From Dawidia soli (GTDB lineage Bacteria; Bacteroidota; Bacteroidia; Cytophagales; Cyclobacteriaceae): 64,000 nucleotides of DNA. The notes beneath the pieces were generated by a model that searched no databases, was not told the DNA's origin, and was given only the letters and a program-made list of their open reading frames with translations. The stretch lies in assembly GCF_018598185.1 (NCBI RefSeq), contig NZ_JAHESC010000005.1:1-64000 (forward strand). Reading direction: 5' to 3'. Below are positions 1 through 8,181 of this stretch, piece by piece (the first letter of the stretch is position 1; each line of letters begins with the position of its first letter). Position numbers and translations under genes: made by a program.

Positions 1-335
1 GTGTAAAAGTAGACCTCGGCACGACCGACGACCGCGGCAACGTGCGCAACCTGCCGAACAACGCCGGCTTTGCGGCAGCCTACGGCTTAGGACGCGAGCA
101 AGCCCTGAAAGCGGTAACCATCGTGCCCGCCGAGATCTTTGGCGTAGCCGACAAACTGGGCTCGATCGAGGTAGGCAAGAACGCCACGCTGTTTATCAGC
201 GACGGCGATCCGTTCGAGACCAAAACCACCATACACCAGGTATTTATCGACGGCTGGAAGATTCAGATGAAGAGCCGGCAGACTGAGCTGTACGACGAGT
301 TTCTGCAGCGCAGCCCCGGCGTAACAAAGCAATAG
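1..335 (+). CDS. Amidohydrolase, C-terminal fragment
   Basis: Only the last ~110 residues are inside the window; the reading frame is open from base 3. The end reads like the C-terminus of imidazolonepropionase-like, metal-dependent amidohydrolases: an asparagine/alanine-rich segment, then AIVPAEIFGV-like text (here TIVPAEIFGVADKLGSIEVG), a 'GKNATLFISDGDPF' stretch and a closing 'VFIDGWKI', which are the standard beta-sandwich features of secreted Bacteroidota amidohydrolases. The catalytic His and Asp residues lie upstream of the window, so substrate and export cannot be judged. It converges on corA with only 7 bases between the stop codons. Confidence 0.8.
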   Translation, partial: VKVDLGTTDDRGNVRNLPNNAGFAAAYGLGREQALKAVTIVPAEIFGVADKLGSIEVGKNATLFISDGDPFETKTTIHQVFIDGWKIQMKSRQTELYDEFLQRSPGVTKQ

Positions 336-342
336 GAGGGGG

Positions 343-1356
343 CTAGAACCACTTCTTATAGCGAAAGAAGCCGAGCATGCCGATCACCAGCATCGCCATG
401 ATGGCCCACACGCCGTAATATCCCCAGTGCCAGCTTAGCTCGGGCATATGATGGAAGTTCATGCCATACACGCCTACAATAAAGGTCAACGGCATGAAGA
501 TCGTAGAGATGACCGTCAACACACGCATGACTTCGTTCATGCGTGTGTTCATGGCGTTGATGTGAGCGTCCATCAGGCCGGCCGTCAGATCGCGGTATGT
601 ATCGACCGAATCGATCAGGTGTACCACGTGATCGTACACGTCTGAATAGAATCGCAGATTTTCCTCGTGCACAAATTCCCACTCGTCTTTAATGATCTTG
701 CCGAGCGCATCCCGTAGCGGATACAAGGCTTTGCGCAGAAAGATCAGCTCCTTTTTTAATTTCTGAATGCGGTGAAAGGTCTGGTTGGTGGGACTTTCAT
801 AAACCGTTTCTTCAATGTCTTCTACCAGGTCGCCGACCCGGTCCAGTACATTGTAATAGTTCTCGACAATGATATCGATCAGCCGGTATAATAAGTAATC
901 GGCCTGACGTTTGCGCACACGCCCCAGGTCCAGGCGAATGCGTTCGCGAAAGCCATCAAAAAGGTCGCCTTCCTTTTCCTGAAAGGATACCAGGTAGTTT
1001 TTGCCCAACACAAAGCTGATCTGTTCGTAATGTATACCCGTGCCGTCGATGCGGTGCAGCATTTTCATGGTAAAGAACAGGTAGTCGTCGAAATCTTCGG
1101 CTTTGGGGCGCTGGTCGCTCAGCACGTCGTCGATCAGCAGCGAATGCAGGCAGAAATGGGATTGGATCTTCTCGATAACGTCCTGGTTGTTGAGGCCGTC
1201 CACGTTGATCCAGTTGACACGGTCCGGCTTGAGCTGCTGCAAAAGCTCGTTCACTGCCATGCAATCGATCTTGTCATGGCTCTCCCGGTTATAGGAGATC
1301 AGCTCGAGGATTTCCCGGCCATCGGGATGGGTGGCGGCAACAGGCGTTACGGTCAT
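343..1356 (-). CDS. corA: CorA-family magnesium/cobalt transporter
   Basis: 337 aa, the usual size for CorA. A long soluble N-terminal funnel domain is followed by two C-terminal membrane helices, with the family signature YGMN (in VGVYGMNF, near residue 300) at the end of the first helix; the short loop after it (HHMPEL) is the expected periplasmic selectivity loop. The protein would form a pentameric inner-membrane channel for Mg2+ and similar ions. Its start codon overlaps the end of the upstream mscS-type gene by 4 bases (ATGA), so the two are probably translationally coupled and cotranscribed. Confidence 0.93.
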   Translation of the reverse strand: MTVTPVAATHPDGREILELISYNRESHDKIDCMAVNELLQQLKPDRVNWINVDGLNNQDVIEKIQSHFCLHSLLIDDVLSDQRPKAEDFDDYLFFTMKMLHRIDGTGIHYEQISFVLGKNYLVSFQEKEGDLFDGFRERIRLDLGRVRKRQADYLLYRLIDIIVENYYNVLDRVGDLVEDIEETVYESPTNQTFHRIQKLKKELIFLRKALYPLRDALGKIIKDEWEFVHEENLRFYSDVYDHVVHLIDSVDTYRDLTAGLMDAHINAMNTRMNEVMRVLTVISTIFMPLTFIVGVYGMNFHHMPELSWHWGYYGVWAIMAMLVIGMLGFFRYKKWF

Positions 1357-2207
1357 GCGTCTGGGGTCTGTTGCTTAAGATAAACTGTTTGCTGCGGCCG
1401 TGCAAGCGATAATCCCGCTTCGTCAAACCGCAGCTTGATACTCCGCAGCAGGTCACACTTCATGGCAAACCCCGTAGCCGGGTCTTTGGCCCAGGCGCCG
1501 GCCCGCAGCTGCAGGGCCGTCTCCGAAATGTTCACCAGCCGCACCCGTACCTGTGGAATGCCGCTTTCGATCTCCTCCGGCGTACGGTTGTCCAGGCAGT
1601 CGGGATGTTTCATCGCCTCCTCCTGCATGATACGCAGGGCCTGGTCAACGTCGGAGTCAAACGACAACCCCACCTCGATAAACATACACAAGACCTCGTT
1701 CTCCAGCGTAGAGTTGATGATCGTCTCGTTGTTGATCACGCTGTTGGGAATGACAATACGCCGGTTCTCGAAGTCCTTGATCACGGTGTGGCGCAGGGTG
1801 ATATCCTCCACGTCGCCCGAATAGAGCTGCCCCACCTTCACGCGGTCACCCACGCTAAAGGGCCGGAAAATGACGATGAACACGCCGCTCACGATATTGG
1901 AAAACGCCGACTGCGACGCAAAACCGACGATGGCTGCCAGCACACCGGCGCCCGCAAAAAGGGCCGTGCCATAGCTTTTAAGCGTGGGGATGGAGTTGAA
2001 AAGCACAATCAACGCGATGATATACACAATGAACTCGACCGCGTTTTTTAGGAAATTATACTTGGTGGGGTCCACTTTCAGCTTGGTGGAGGCGCCCCGG
2101 ATCATACGACCCATGATAAAGCGCAGCAAGCGGGCCACGACCACTGCGATGGTCAAGACCATGACCGAAAAGAGTATATAGCCCCAAATTCCTGGTAAAA
2201 GATCCAT
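1353..2207 (-). CDS. MscS-family mechanosensitive ion channel
   Basis: 284 aa. N-terminal membrane helices lead into the pore-lining helix with the small-residue pattern typical of MscS TM3 (AGAGVLAAIVGFASQSAFSN, about residues 84-103), then the beta-domain motif 'FRPFSVGDRV' and the C-terminal alpha/beta domain. This is the short MscS architecture, expected in the inner membrane as an osmotic release valve. It overlaps corA by 4 bases. No symbol is given because this family has several paralogues per genome. Start chosen at the ATG that precedes a hydrophobic helix directly. Confidence 0.9.
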   Translation of the reverse strand: MDLLPGIWGYILFSVMVLTIAVVVARLLRFIMGRMIRGASTKLKVDPTKYNFLKNAVEFIVYIIALIVLFNSIPTLKSYGTALFAGAGVLAAIVGFASQSAFSNIVSGVFIVIFRPFSVGDRVKVGQLYSGDVEDITLRHTVIKDFENRRIVIPNSVINNETIINSTLENEVLCMFIEVGLSFDSDVDQALRIMQEEAMKHPDCLDNRTPEEIESGIPQVRVRLVNISETALQLRAGAWAKDPATGFAMKCDLLRSIKLRFDEAGLSLARPQQTVYLKQQTPDA

Positions 2208-2319
2208 GGCCCGAAATACGGCAGTACCCGCACAATAGTCAATAGCCGTCGACCCGGGCCTGTATTAAATCCGCGAGAGGGTATTAGAGATAGAGCCTTA
2301 TTTCCGTATTATTGCGGCC

Positions 2320-3294
2320 ATGTCTTTGAAATTAGACGATATCAAAGCCCCGATCGCACGGGAGATGGAGGAGTTCGAGCAGAAGTTCCGGGCCTCGATG
2401 AAGACCCGCGTCATGCTGCTGGACAAGATCATGAACTATATCGTCAAGCGCAAAGGCAAGCAGATGCGTCCCATGTTTGTCTTCCTGAGCGCGGGCACCT
2501 GCGGACGAATCGACGAGTCCACCCACCGCGGCGCGTCCCTCATCGAGCTGCTGCACACGGCCACGCTGGTGCACGACGACGTGGTGGACGAAGCCAACTA
2601 CCGCCGGAGTTTCTTCTCCGTAAACGCACTGTGGAAAAACAAGATAGCGGTCCTCGTAGGCGACTTCCTCCTGTCGCGCGGGTTGCATCTATCCATTGAA
2701 AACCGCGACTTTGACATGCTCGGCATCGTCAACAACGCCGTACGCGACATGAGCGAGGGCGAGCTGATGCAGATGGAAAAGGCCCGCCGCCTGGACATCA
2801 CCGAAGAAGTGTATTACGAAATCATCCGCCAAAAGACAGCATCGCTCATCGCGTCCTGTTGCTCGGTCGGCGCCAGCTCCTCCGGCGTCGGTGCCGAAAC
2901 CGTGGCCATCATGCGCAACTTCGGCGAAAAGATCGGCATGGCCTTCCAGATCAAAGACGACCTCTTCGACTATGGCGAAGAAGAGATCGGCAAACCCGTT
3001 GGCATCGATATCAAAGAAAAGAAAATGACGCTGCCCCTGATCCATGCGTTGTCAAAAGCCGGCTGGCTCGAAAAGCGCCGGATCATCCGCATCGTCAAGA
3101 ACGAAAGCAGCAAACCCGCCAAAGTGCGCGAGGTCATCGACTTTGTCAAGAAGTCCGGCGGCATCCAATATGCCACCGACGCCATGAACAAATTCCACCA
3201 GGACGCCCTTGCCCTCTTGGTGAATTTCCCCGAGTCGACCTATAAGCGTTCGCTGATTCAACTCGTGCAGTACACGATTGATCGAAATAACTAA
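2320..3294 (+). CDS. Trans-polyprenyl diphosphate synthase
   Basis: 324 aa, normal length for long-chain (E)-prenyl diphosphate synthases. The first aspartate-rich motif is HDDVVDEANYRR (DDxxD at about residues 86-90) and the second is KDDLFDYG (about residues 213-217); both bind Mg2+-diphosphate. Residues before the first motif lack bulky blocking aromatics typical of short-chain enzymes, which fits octaprenyl or similar synthases (IspB type) feeding menaquinone side chains, but product length cannot be read securely. It is a single gene, divergent from mscS/corA with 112 bases between starts. Confidence 0.92.
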   Translation: MSLKLDDIKAPIAREMEEFEQKFRASMKTRVMLLDKIMNYIVKRKGKQMRPMFVFLSAGTCGRIDESTHRGASLIELLHTATLVHDDVVDEANYRRSFFSVNALWKNKIAVLVGDFLLSRGLHLSIENRDFDMLGIVNNAVRDMSEGELMQMEKARRLDITEEVYYEIIRQKTASLIASCCSVGASSSGVGAETVAIMRNFGEKIGMAFQIKDDLFDYGEEEIGKPVGIDIKEKKMTLPLIHALSKAGWLEKRRIIRIVKNESSKPAKVREVIDFVKKSGGIQYATDAMNKFHQDALALLVNFPESTYKRSLIQLVQYTIDRNN

Positions 3295-3346
3295 AGAAGC
3301 ATATATAGCATGCTCGAACGAGTGCTATAGCATAATAGATATTAAC

Positions 3347-3502
3347 TTAACGTTTGGGCAGACCAGCAATTGCCAGCATCTTGGCACCCTTCTCCATCTT
3401 CTTCTTAAAGAAGGGGGCATCCTCCATACTATCAAGCCGCTTGGCGATCTTGATTTTGGCAGCTTGTTTTGCCAGCGCGGATAGATTCAATCCCTTTTTC
3501 AT
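3347..3502 (-). CDS. Small basic hypothetical protein, 51 aa
   Basis: A 51-codon frame starting ATG AAA AAG GGA and ending TAA. The product is short and strongly basic (MKKGLNLSALAKQAAKIKI at the N-terminus, ending LAIAGLPKR), predicted helical and without a signal peptide. It lies 13 bases downstream of the 147-aa gene on the same strand, so the two probably form one transcript. I do not recognise it by name; compact Lys/Ala-rich helical proteins of this size are seen next to DUF6934-like genes in Bacteroidota, and an antitoxin, chaperone or nucleic-acid-binding role is only a guess. Reality as a gene rests on spacing, frame integrity and protein-like composition. Confidence 0.55.
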   Translation of the reverse strand: MKKGLNLSALAKQAAKIKIAKRLDSMEDAPFFKKKMEKGAKMLAIAGLPKR

Positions 3503-3515
3503 ATTCACAAAGGTA

Positions 3516-3959
3516 CTAATTTTTCTTTTCTATTAGAAATGCTTGATAATCAGTGTTTTGTTTGAATTCCTCCCAGGAATCGTTGACATATCCGTAGATT
3601 ACAAAACTAGCCGAAATCTCCTCTATATTTTTGGCAATTCCCATGCGATACATTCGCGTGCGTGACTTCGTACTGCCTGTAACGTAAACAAAGTTTCCTG
3701 AATATTTCTCGTAAAACCTTAACACGGCTAACGCTACTGTCGTTAGTACTTTCTGACTATCTCGATTATCGGTTACCACCGTGTCGTTAATTTCATCGTT
3801 TTCATCAACGTCACCAAAACCCAGGTTGAATACAGTGGGGGCATCTTCAAATGCTCTGAAGACGATCTGTTTCCTTATTCTGCCTTTCGGACCTTCACTA
3901 TGAAACTCGAATTTTAATAATGAGCTCGATGATTCTACTACGTATTGTTCATTTTTCAC
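3516..3959 (-). CDS. Hypothetical protein, DUF6934-like
   Basis: 147 aa, soluble, no signal peptide. The body contains 'FNLGFGDVDENDEINDTVVTD' (split here: FNLGFGDVDEND, then EINDTVVTD), a helix rich in small residues (LTTVALAVLRFYEKY) and the segment VYVTGSTKSRTRMYRMGI. The GST-x-x-R-T-R-x-Y-R-M pattern is what I associate with the Bacteroidota family DUF6934, of unknown function; the assignment is from memory. The gene is AT-richer than its neighbours and sits in an island with the 51-aa gene, consistent with horizontal acquisition. A two-gene toxin-antitoxin-like unit is possible but unproven. Confidence 0.75.
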   Translation of the reverse strand: MKNEQYVVESSSSLLKFEFHSEGPKGRIRKQIVFRAFEDAPTVFNLGFGDVDENDEINDTVVTDNRDSQKVLTTVALAVLRFYEKYSGNFVYVTGSTKSRTRMYRMGIAKNIEEISASFVIYGYVNDSWEEFKQNTDYQAFLIEKKN

Positions 3960-4032
3960 AACTAAGGATATAACGGGTTACACAAGGACTGATCTCAATA
4001 CATTTCTAATGTACTAAATCCATTACCATCGA

Positions 4033-4066
4033 AAAAGAAAAAGCCACGCTCTCCAGCGCGGCCTTT
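4033..4066 (-). terminator. Rho-independent terminator
   Basis: Read on the minus strand, a GC-rich stem (AAAGGCCGCGCT / AGCGTGGCTTT, one mismatch, 4-base loop) is followed by a run of T (TTTTTCTTTTTC). It lies about 25 bases beyond the stop of the 155-aa gene. Confidence 0.75.
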
Positions 4067-4090
4067 CCATTACTTTAAACTATCTAAAAA

Positions 4091-4558
4091 CTACTGTAGT
4101 ACAATTCTCGAGCGGCCGGCTTCCAGTACCGCATAGTCTTTCCAACCCTGGAAGGTTTGGGCGTCCAGCGCATCCGAGGCAGGGCCGGACTGCTCCGGCA
4201 CATACTGGCCGGCGTGCTCCCACCACTTGCGCGCATCCTCGCGGGCCGACTTTTTGTCGACGTTCTCAAACAAGTTGATGCACGAGTCGGAGATCATCCA
4301 CGGCTTGTCGATGCTGCTGTATTTCTCGAAGATCATGTTGCGCATCTGCGTACCGCTCGCCACGTTCTTAAAATGAGATACCGTATACGACATCGTCTCC
4401 GGCTCGGTCATGATCATGTCCCAATACTTCTTCGAGGCAATGATCTGCGACGTTGTGAGCAGATACCCAAAGCCGTTTTCAATCGGCTCCCGGGTAATGG
4501 GGCAGCGGGCTTTCAGTTCCGGTTTCTTTTTGCCAAGGAGTTTATCAAAAAAGGCCAT
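4091..4558 (-). CDS. Hypothetical cytoplasmic protein, 155 aa
   Basis: Not recognised. The protein starts MAFFDKLLGKKKPELKARCP and has no signal peptide. A short 'RCPITREPIENGFGYLLTTSQ' type segment (Cys-Pro followed by a Thr-Arg-Glu) could suggest a degenerate single-Cys zinc-ribbon look-alike, but only one Cys pair candidate exists (C19 and C93), so metal binding is doubtful. The C-terminal half is Trp-rich (KYWDMIM, DKPWMI, RKWWEHAG, FQGWKDY). It is followed by a good terminator and preceded by a 184-base spacer, so it is probably monocistronic. Confidence 0.7.
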   Translation of the reverse strand: MAFFDKLLGKKKPELKARCPITREPIENGFGYLLTTSQIIASKKYWDMIMTEPETMSYTVSHFKNVASGTQMRNMIFEKYSSIDKPWMISDSCINLFENVDKKSAREDARKWWEHAGQYVPEQSGPASDALDAQTFQGWKDYAVLEAGRSRIVLQ

Positions 4559-4742
4559 ACAGGTATTGGTTTAAATTACATCCTACTTCACTAGATACCA
4601 CGCATCGGGTGAATGGTTGCATATAAGACTCAAAAAAGGGGCAAAAAGTTACAAAACCCCGTTTCCAGCCTGCCAGGCCGTTTTTGCACCGTACGAACTT
4701 GAAAAACTGTTCACTTCCGTACGGAGCGGTGTCCGGTAGCGC

Positions 4743-6206
4743 TTAGGTTTTAGAGGGGGTTTTGGCCTTGGCCTGGCTGGCCGTGCGCGCCTTCAGAAAC
4801 TTCTCGTAGTTGGTGAAAAACTCCTCCAGGCTTTCGATCGGCACCTTCTTGGCGATGATCTTCTTCTTTTCGTCGAGAACATACAGGGTGGGCGTGGTAG
4901 GCGCGTCATACAGGTCGCTGTAAGGACCGACATAAGTACGCGGGCCATTCACCGTAATCCACTTCATGTTCATCTTCTTTATGTAGTCGCGCATCTTGGC
5001 CATCGACGTGTCCGAGCTCACCGCATAGACCTCGATGTCGAACTTTGTCTTGTTCTTGGTATAAAACTCGGCCAGCTTGGGCGTCTCCACTTTGCAGTGG
5101 CCACAATCGGGGTCGAAGATGAATAAAATGGTATACTTGTTTTTAATGTCATACATCGCCCGCGGCTTGAAGTTGGCGTCCTGCATGATCAGGTTGGGGC
5201 CGACCTTGCCGATCATGCTTTTACGCAGGCGATCGGCATGCTCTTTCAGCGTCTTCTTCAGGCTGGTAGCCCAGTAGTCCATTTCGCCCGTGGCAAAGTA
5301 TTTGTCATACAGGTGCACAAACACCGCGTCCAGACCCATGATCTCGGGCTGTTGATATTCCTGGATGAAAACGAAGACCGAATACTTATACGTCTCTTCG
5401 TTCTTCTTCGCCAGTGCAATGACTTTGTCGACAGCCCTGATGACCGAGTCTGCCTGTGGCACAAACAGCTTACTGGTATATTCCTTCAACTTCTCGCGGT
5501 ACACCGGGCGAGGCATGCGTATAAGCGCATCGTTGCTCAGATCGAAGTTGTCGAAAAAATGTTCGCGGTACCAGCGAAGCTGGAAGGTCGAGTCGATGTT
5601 GCCATTGGCTTTCTTGGGCGGGTCGGGAACCTTCACGGCCTGGCTCGATTTGTAGATCGTAGCCGTCAGCGTCTTGGGGTGCTTGGCGATGATCTCCGCC
5701 TGGTAAGCCATGACCTTGTCGTTGATCTTGTTGAAATCCGCACGTGCGTCCTTCTTCTGATCTTCCGACAGCGTACTGTCTTGCAGCACCTTCAAAAAGG
5801 GCTCGGCTTCTTTGTGTCGCTCCATGTTGAAGAGCATGTTTTCAAAGAACAGCTTGTTGTCGGGGTCGCTGGTCTTCATGAACTTGATATAGTCCTCTTG
5901 CTTGGTCTCCATCGTGAACCGCTGGTTGTCGCTCACCAGGAATTCGAAGATCTTGTTCTTGTTCAGTACCAGGAAGTACACACCGTGGGGCAGGGCCTTT
6001 TTGTTGTCAAACACAAACTCGCCGGCGGCACTGACGTGCGCGGTGTCCTTGATGTACGTGCTTTCGCCATAATAGTGGCCCAGGTAGACGGTCGTGTCCT
6101 TCCAGCCCGTGACCTTGAACTTGAAGTTGTAGCCCGTTTGAGCCGAACAAAATGCGGAAGTAAGAAGAAAGCAGACAAAAGCGAGGTAGCGCATAATATG
6201 GTTCAT
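4743..6206 (-). CDS. Secreted TlpA/ResA-like thiol-disulfide oxidoreductase
   Basis: 487 aa with an N-terminal signal peptide (hydrophobic core, ending ...FCSAQTG). The first ~100 residues after it (GYNFKFKVTGWKDTTVYLG, 'GEFVFDNKKALPHGVY') match the DUF4369-type beta domain common in front of Bacteroidota thioredoxins; a long helical linker of DUF5106 type follows. The C-terminal thioredoxin fold carries FDPDCGHCK with C368-G-H-C371 and the cis-proline region 'DAPTTPTLYVLD'. It would act in the periplasm or at the outer membrane reducing or shuffling disulfides; the CGHC pair is DsbA/PDI-like, which raises the chance of an oxidising or isomerising role. Partner proteins are not evident nearby. 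Confidence 0.88.
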   Translation of the reverse strand: MNHIMRYLAFVCFLLTSAFCSAQTGYNFKFKVTGWKDTTVYLGHYYGESTYIKDTAHVSAAGEFVFDNKKALPHGVYFLVLNKNKIFEFLVSDNQRFTMETKQEDYIKFMKTSDPDNKLFFENMLFNMERHKEAEPFLKVLQDSTLSEDQKKDARADFNKINDKVMAYQAEIIAKHPKTLTATIYKSSQAVKVPDPPKKANGNIDSTFQLRWYREHFFDNFDLSNDALIRMPRPVYREKLKEYTSKLFVPQADSVIRAVDKVIALAKKNEETYKYSVFVFIQEYQQPEIMGLDAVFVHLYDKYFATGEMDYWATSLKKTLKEHADRLRKSMIGKVGPNLIMQDANFKPRAMYDIKNKYTILFIFDPDCGHCKVETPKLAEFYTKNKTKFDIEVYAVSSDTSMAKMRDYIKKMNMKWITVNGPRTYVGPYSDLYDAPTTPTLYVLDEKKKIIAKKVPIESLEEFFTNYEKFLKARTASQAKAKTPSKT

Positions 6207-6491
6207 TGAAGCGTAAATTTCCGGAATTCCCCTGTTCCGGTCAACACCTTAATAGCCACCTGCCGGCGTTTGTAACACTGGAGGATCTGAAAACGGTGTT
6301 AAAAATTTCTTAAAATGGACCGGAAGCGGGCCTTCCGGGAAACGCCCGCACAAGCACAGCCTCGGCCCGTGCGGATCCGTGGCAGAACGGCGCGGCCGTT
6401 GGCGGCCCGGGCGGGTGGTCTGGCGTAAACGATGGATCCTCACTACTTAACATGTTCAAAAAAGCGTTAAACTTGCCTTTTCTTTCCGAGC

Positions 6492-7427
6492 ATGTCGCTG
6501 CAAATAAAGAACCTCACCAAACAGTACGGACAGCAAAAAGCCGTAGACGGTATTTCCTTTGCCGTGGGCGAAGGCGAGATCGTAGGCTTCCTCGGTCCGA
6601 ACGGCGCCGGCAAATCCACGACCATGAAGATCGCCACCTGCTTTCTGCCGCCTACCACCGGGCATGTGCGGGTAGCTGGCCATGACGTAGTCGAAGCGCC
6701 GCTCCAGGTCAAGAAGATCACGGGCTATCTGCCCGAGCACAATCCCTTGTACCTCGATATGTTCGTGCATGAATATCTGCATTTCGTCGGCAAGCTTTAC
6801 GGCATGCGCGGCAACACCCTGCGCCACGCCGTGGGAGCCATGATCGAACGCTGTGGCCTTACACGCGAGCAGAACAAAAAGATCGAAACACTCTCCAAAG
6901 GATACCGCCAACGGGTAGGCCTGGCGCAGGCACTCATACACAACCCCCGCGTGTTGATCCTCGACGAACCGACGTCGGGGCTCGATCCCAACCAGCTTGT
7001 GGAGATCCGGAAGCTTATCAAAGACGTGAGCCGCGACAAGACCGTATTGTTCTCCACGCACATCATGCAGGAAGTGGAGGCGCTGTGCGACCGCGTGATC
7101 GTCATCAACAAAGGTGTGATCGTGGCCGATGACCGCCTGGAGAATCTGCTGCGGCGTAGCGGCGGCCAGCGTGTCGTAATTGCCGAGTTCGCCGGCGGCG
7201 TAACCGCCGAACAACTGCGCACCCTGCCGGGCGTGACCGACGTCCGATCGCTCGAAGGCGGCCGCTTTGCCCTCACGTCGGCAGACGCAGACGTGCGCCC
7301 GGAGATCTTTCGGTTTGCCGCCGACCACAGCTTGTCGCTGATCGGTCTGCAGCAGGAAGAAAATTCGCTGGAAACTATTTTTCACGCGCTCACAGCCGCC
7401 GGCGCCACGCCAAATGCAGAAAAATAA
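6492..7427 (+). CDS. gldA: Gliding-motility ABC transporter ATPase GldA
   Basis: 311 aa. ABC ATPase with Walker A GPNGAGKST (residues ~36-44), Q-loop, signature LSKGYRQR in place of LSGGQ, Walker B VLILDEP and a His switch (FSTHIMQ). The C-terminal ~90 residues form the extra domain of this subgroup. Placement directly before gldF and gldG identifies it as GldA, the ATPase of the Gld transporter needed for gliding or for cell-surface assembly in Bacteroidota. In non-gliding relatives the same genes persist, so motility of this organism is not proven. Only 25 bases separate it from gldF. Confidence 0.93.
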   Translation: MSLQIKNLTKQYGQQKAVDGISFAVGEGEIVGFLGPNGAGKSTTMKIATCFLPPTTGHVRVAGHDVVEAPLQVKKITGYLPEHNPLYLDMFVHEYLHFVGKLYGMRGNTLRHAVGAMIERCGLTREQNKKIETLSKGYRQRVGLAQALIHNPRVLILDEPTSGLDPNQLVEIRKLIKDVSRDKTVLFSTHIMQEVEALCDRVIVINKGVIVADDRLENLLRRSGGQRVVIAEFAGGVTAEQLRTLPGVTDVRSLEGGRFALTSADADVRPEIFRFAADHSLSLIGLQQEENSLETIFHALTAAGATPNAEK

Positions 7428-7430
7428 CCT

Positions 7431-7438
7431 TATTTTTG
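7431..7438 (+). promoter_or_regulatory. Possible Bacteroidota -7 element before gldF
   Basis: TATTTTTG matches the TAnnTTTG consensus in the 25-base gldA-gldF gap, 14 bases before the gldF ATG. No clear TTTG -33 box lies at the right distance, so this may be a weak internal promoter or chance. Confidence 0.3.
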
Positions 7439-7452
7439 CAGCGTTCTAAAAC

Positions 7453-8181
7453 ATGCTCCAGGTCCTCTCCAAAGAATTCAGCAGCTTCCTGAACTCCCTG
7501 ATCGCCTATCTGGTGATCGGCGCCTTCCTGACCGTGATCGGGTTGTTCATGTGGTTTTTCCCCGAGACCTCCGTGCTCGAATACGGCTATGCCGACATGG
7601 ACACGCTGTTTTCCATGGGACCTTATGTTTTTATCTTCCTCATTCCCGCCATCACCATGCGCAGCTTTGCAGAAGAACGCAAAGCCGGCACGCTCGAGCT
7701 GCTCATGACCAAACCACTGCGCGATTGGGACATCATCCTCGGCAAATACCTGGCAGGCTTCGCCCTGGTGCTCGTATCCTTACTCCCCACCGTGCTGTAC
7801 TACATATCGGTATATAAACTGGGCAACCCGCCGGGCAATCTCGATACCGCCGGCATCGCGGGGTCGTACATCGGCCTGGCCTTGCTGGGCGCCGTATTTT
7901 GCGCAGCCGGCATCCTGGCATCGTCCATTACGCCTAACCAGATCGTGGCGTTCATCCTGGCGGCGTTCCTTTGCTTTGTGCTGTTCTCGGGATTCGACTC
8001 GCTGGCCACGCTCGACGTCTGGTCGGCCAACACCCTGGTGATCCGCCAATTTGGCATCCTCTACCACTACGAGTCGCTCAGCAAGGGGCTGATCGACAGC
8101 CGCGACCTGGTATACTTCGGCAGCGTCATCTTTCTGTTGTTATCCATCACCAAACTCGTTATTGGAAGCAGACAATGGTAA
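7453..8181 (+). CDS. gldF: Gliding-motility ABC transporter permease GldF
   Basis: 242 aa, ABC-2 type permease with about six membrane helices. The N-terminus (MLQVLSKEFSSFLNSLIAYL) and the cytoplasmic segment 'MRSFAEERKAGTLELLMTKP' are characteristic of GldF and related ABC-2 permeases. It should pair with GldA in the inner membrane. The last 7 bases overlap the start of gldG, indicating translational coupling. Confidence 0.93.
   Translation: MLQVLSKEFSSFLNSLIAYLVIGAFLTVIGLFMWFFPETSVLEYGYADMDTLFSMGPYVFIFLIPAITMRSFAEERKAGTLELLMTKPLRDWDIILGKYLAGFALVLVSLLPTVLYYISVYKLGNPPGNLDTAGIAGSYIGLALLGAVFCAAGILASSITPNQIVAFILAAFLCFVLFSGFDSLATLDVWSANTLVIRQFGILYHYESLSKGLIDSRDLVYFGSVIFLLLSITKLVIGSRQW

Noticed and set aside
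4687-4730. Inverted repeat CCGTACG/CGTACGG upstream of the 155-aa gene
   Set aside because: Long 22-base loop and no T-run; too weak to call a terminator or operator.
5238-6209. Long plus-strand open frame opposite the TlpA-like gene
   Set aside because: Frame shadow of the real minus-strand gene; no domain, and its residue composition is that of reverse-complemented coding DNA.
6207-6491. Possible small gene in the 285-base gap before gldA
   Set aside because: Only a 64-codon minus-strand frame without recognisable features was seen.
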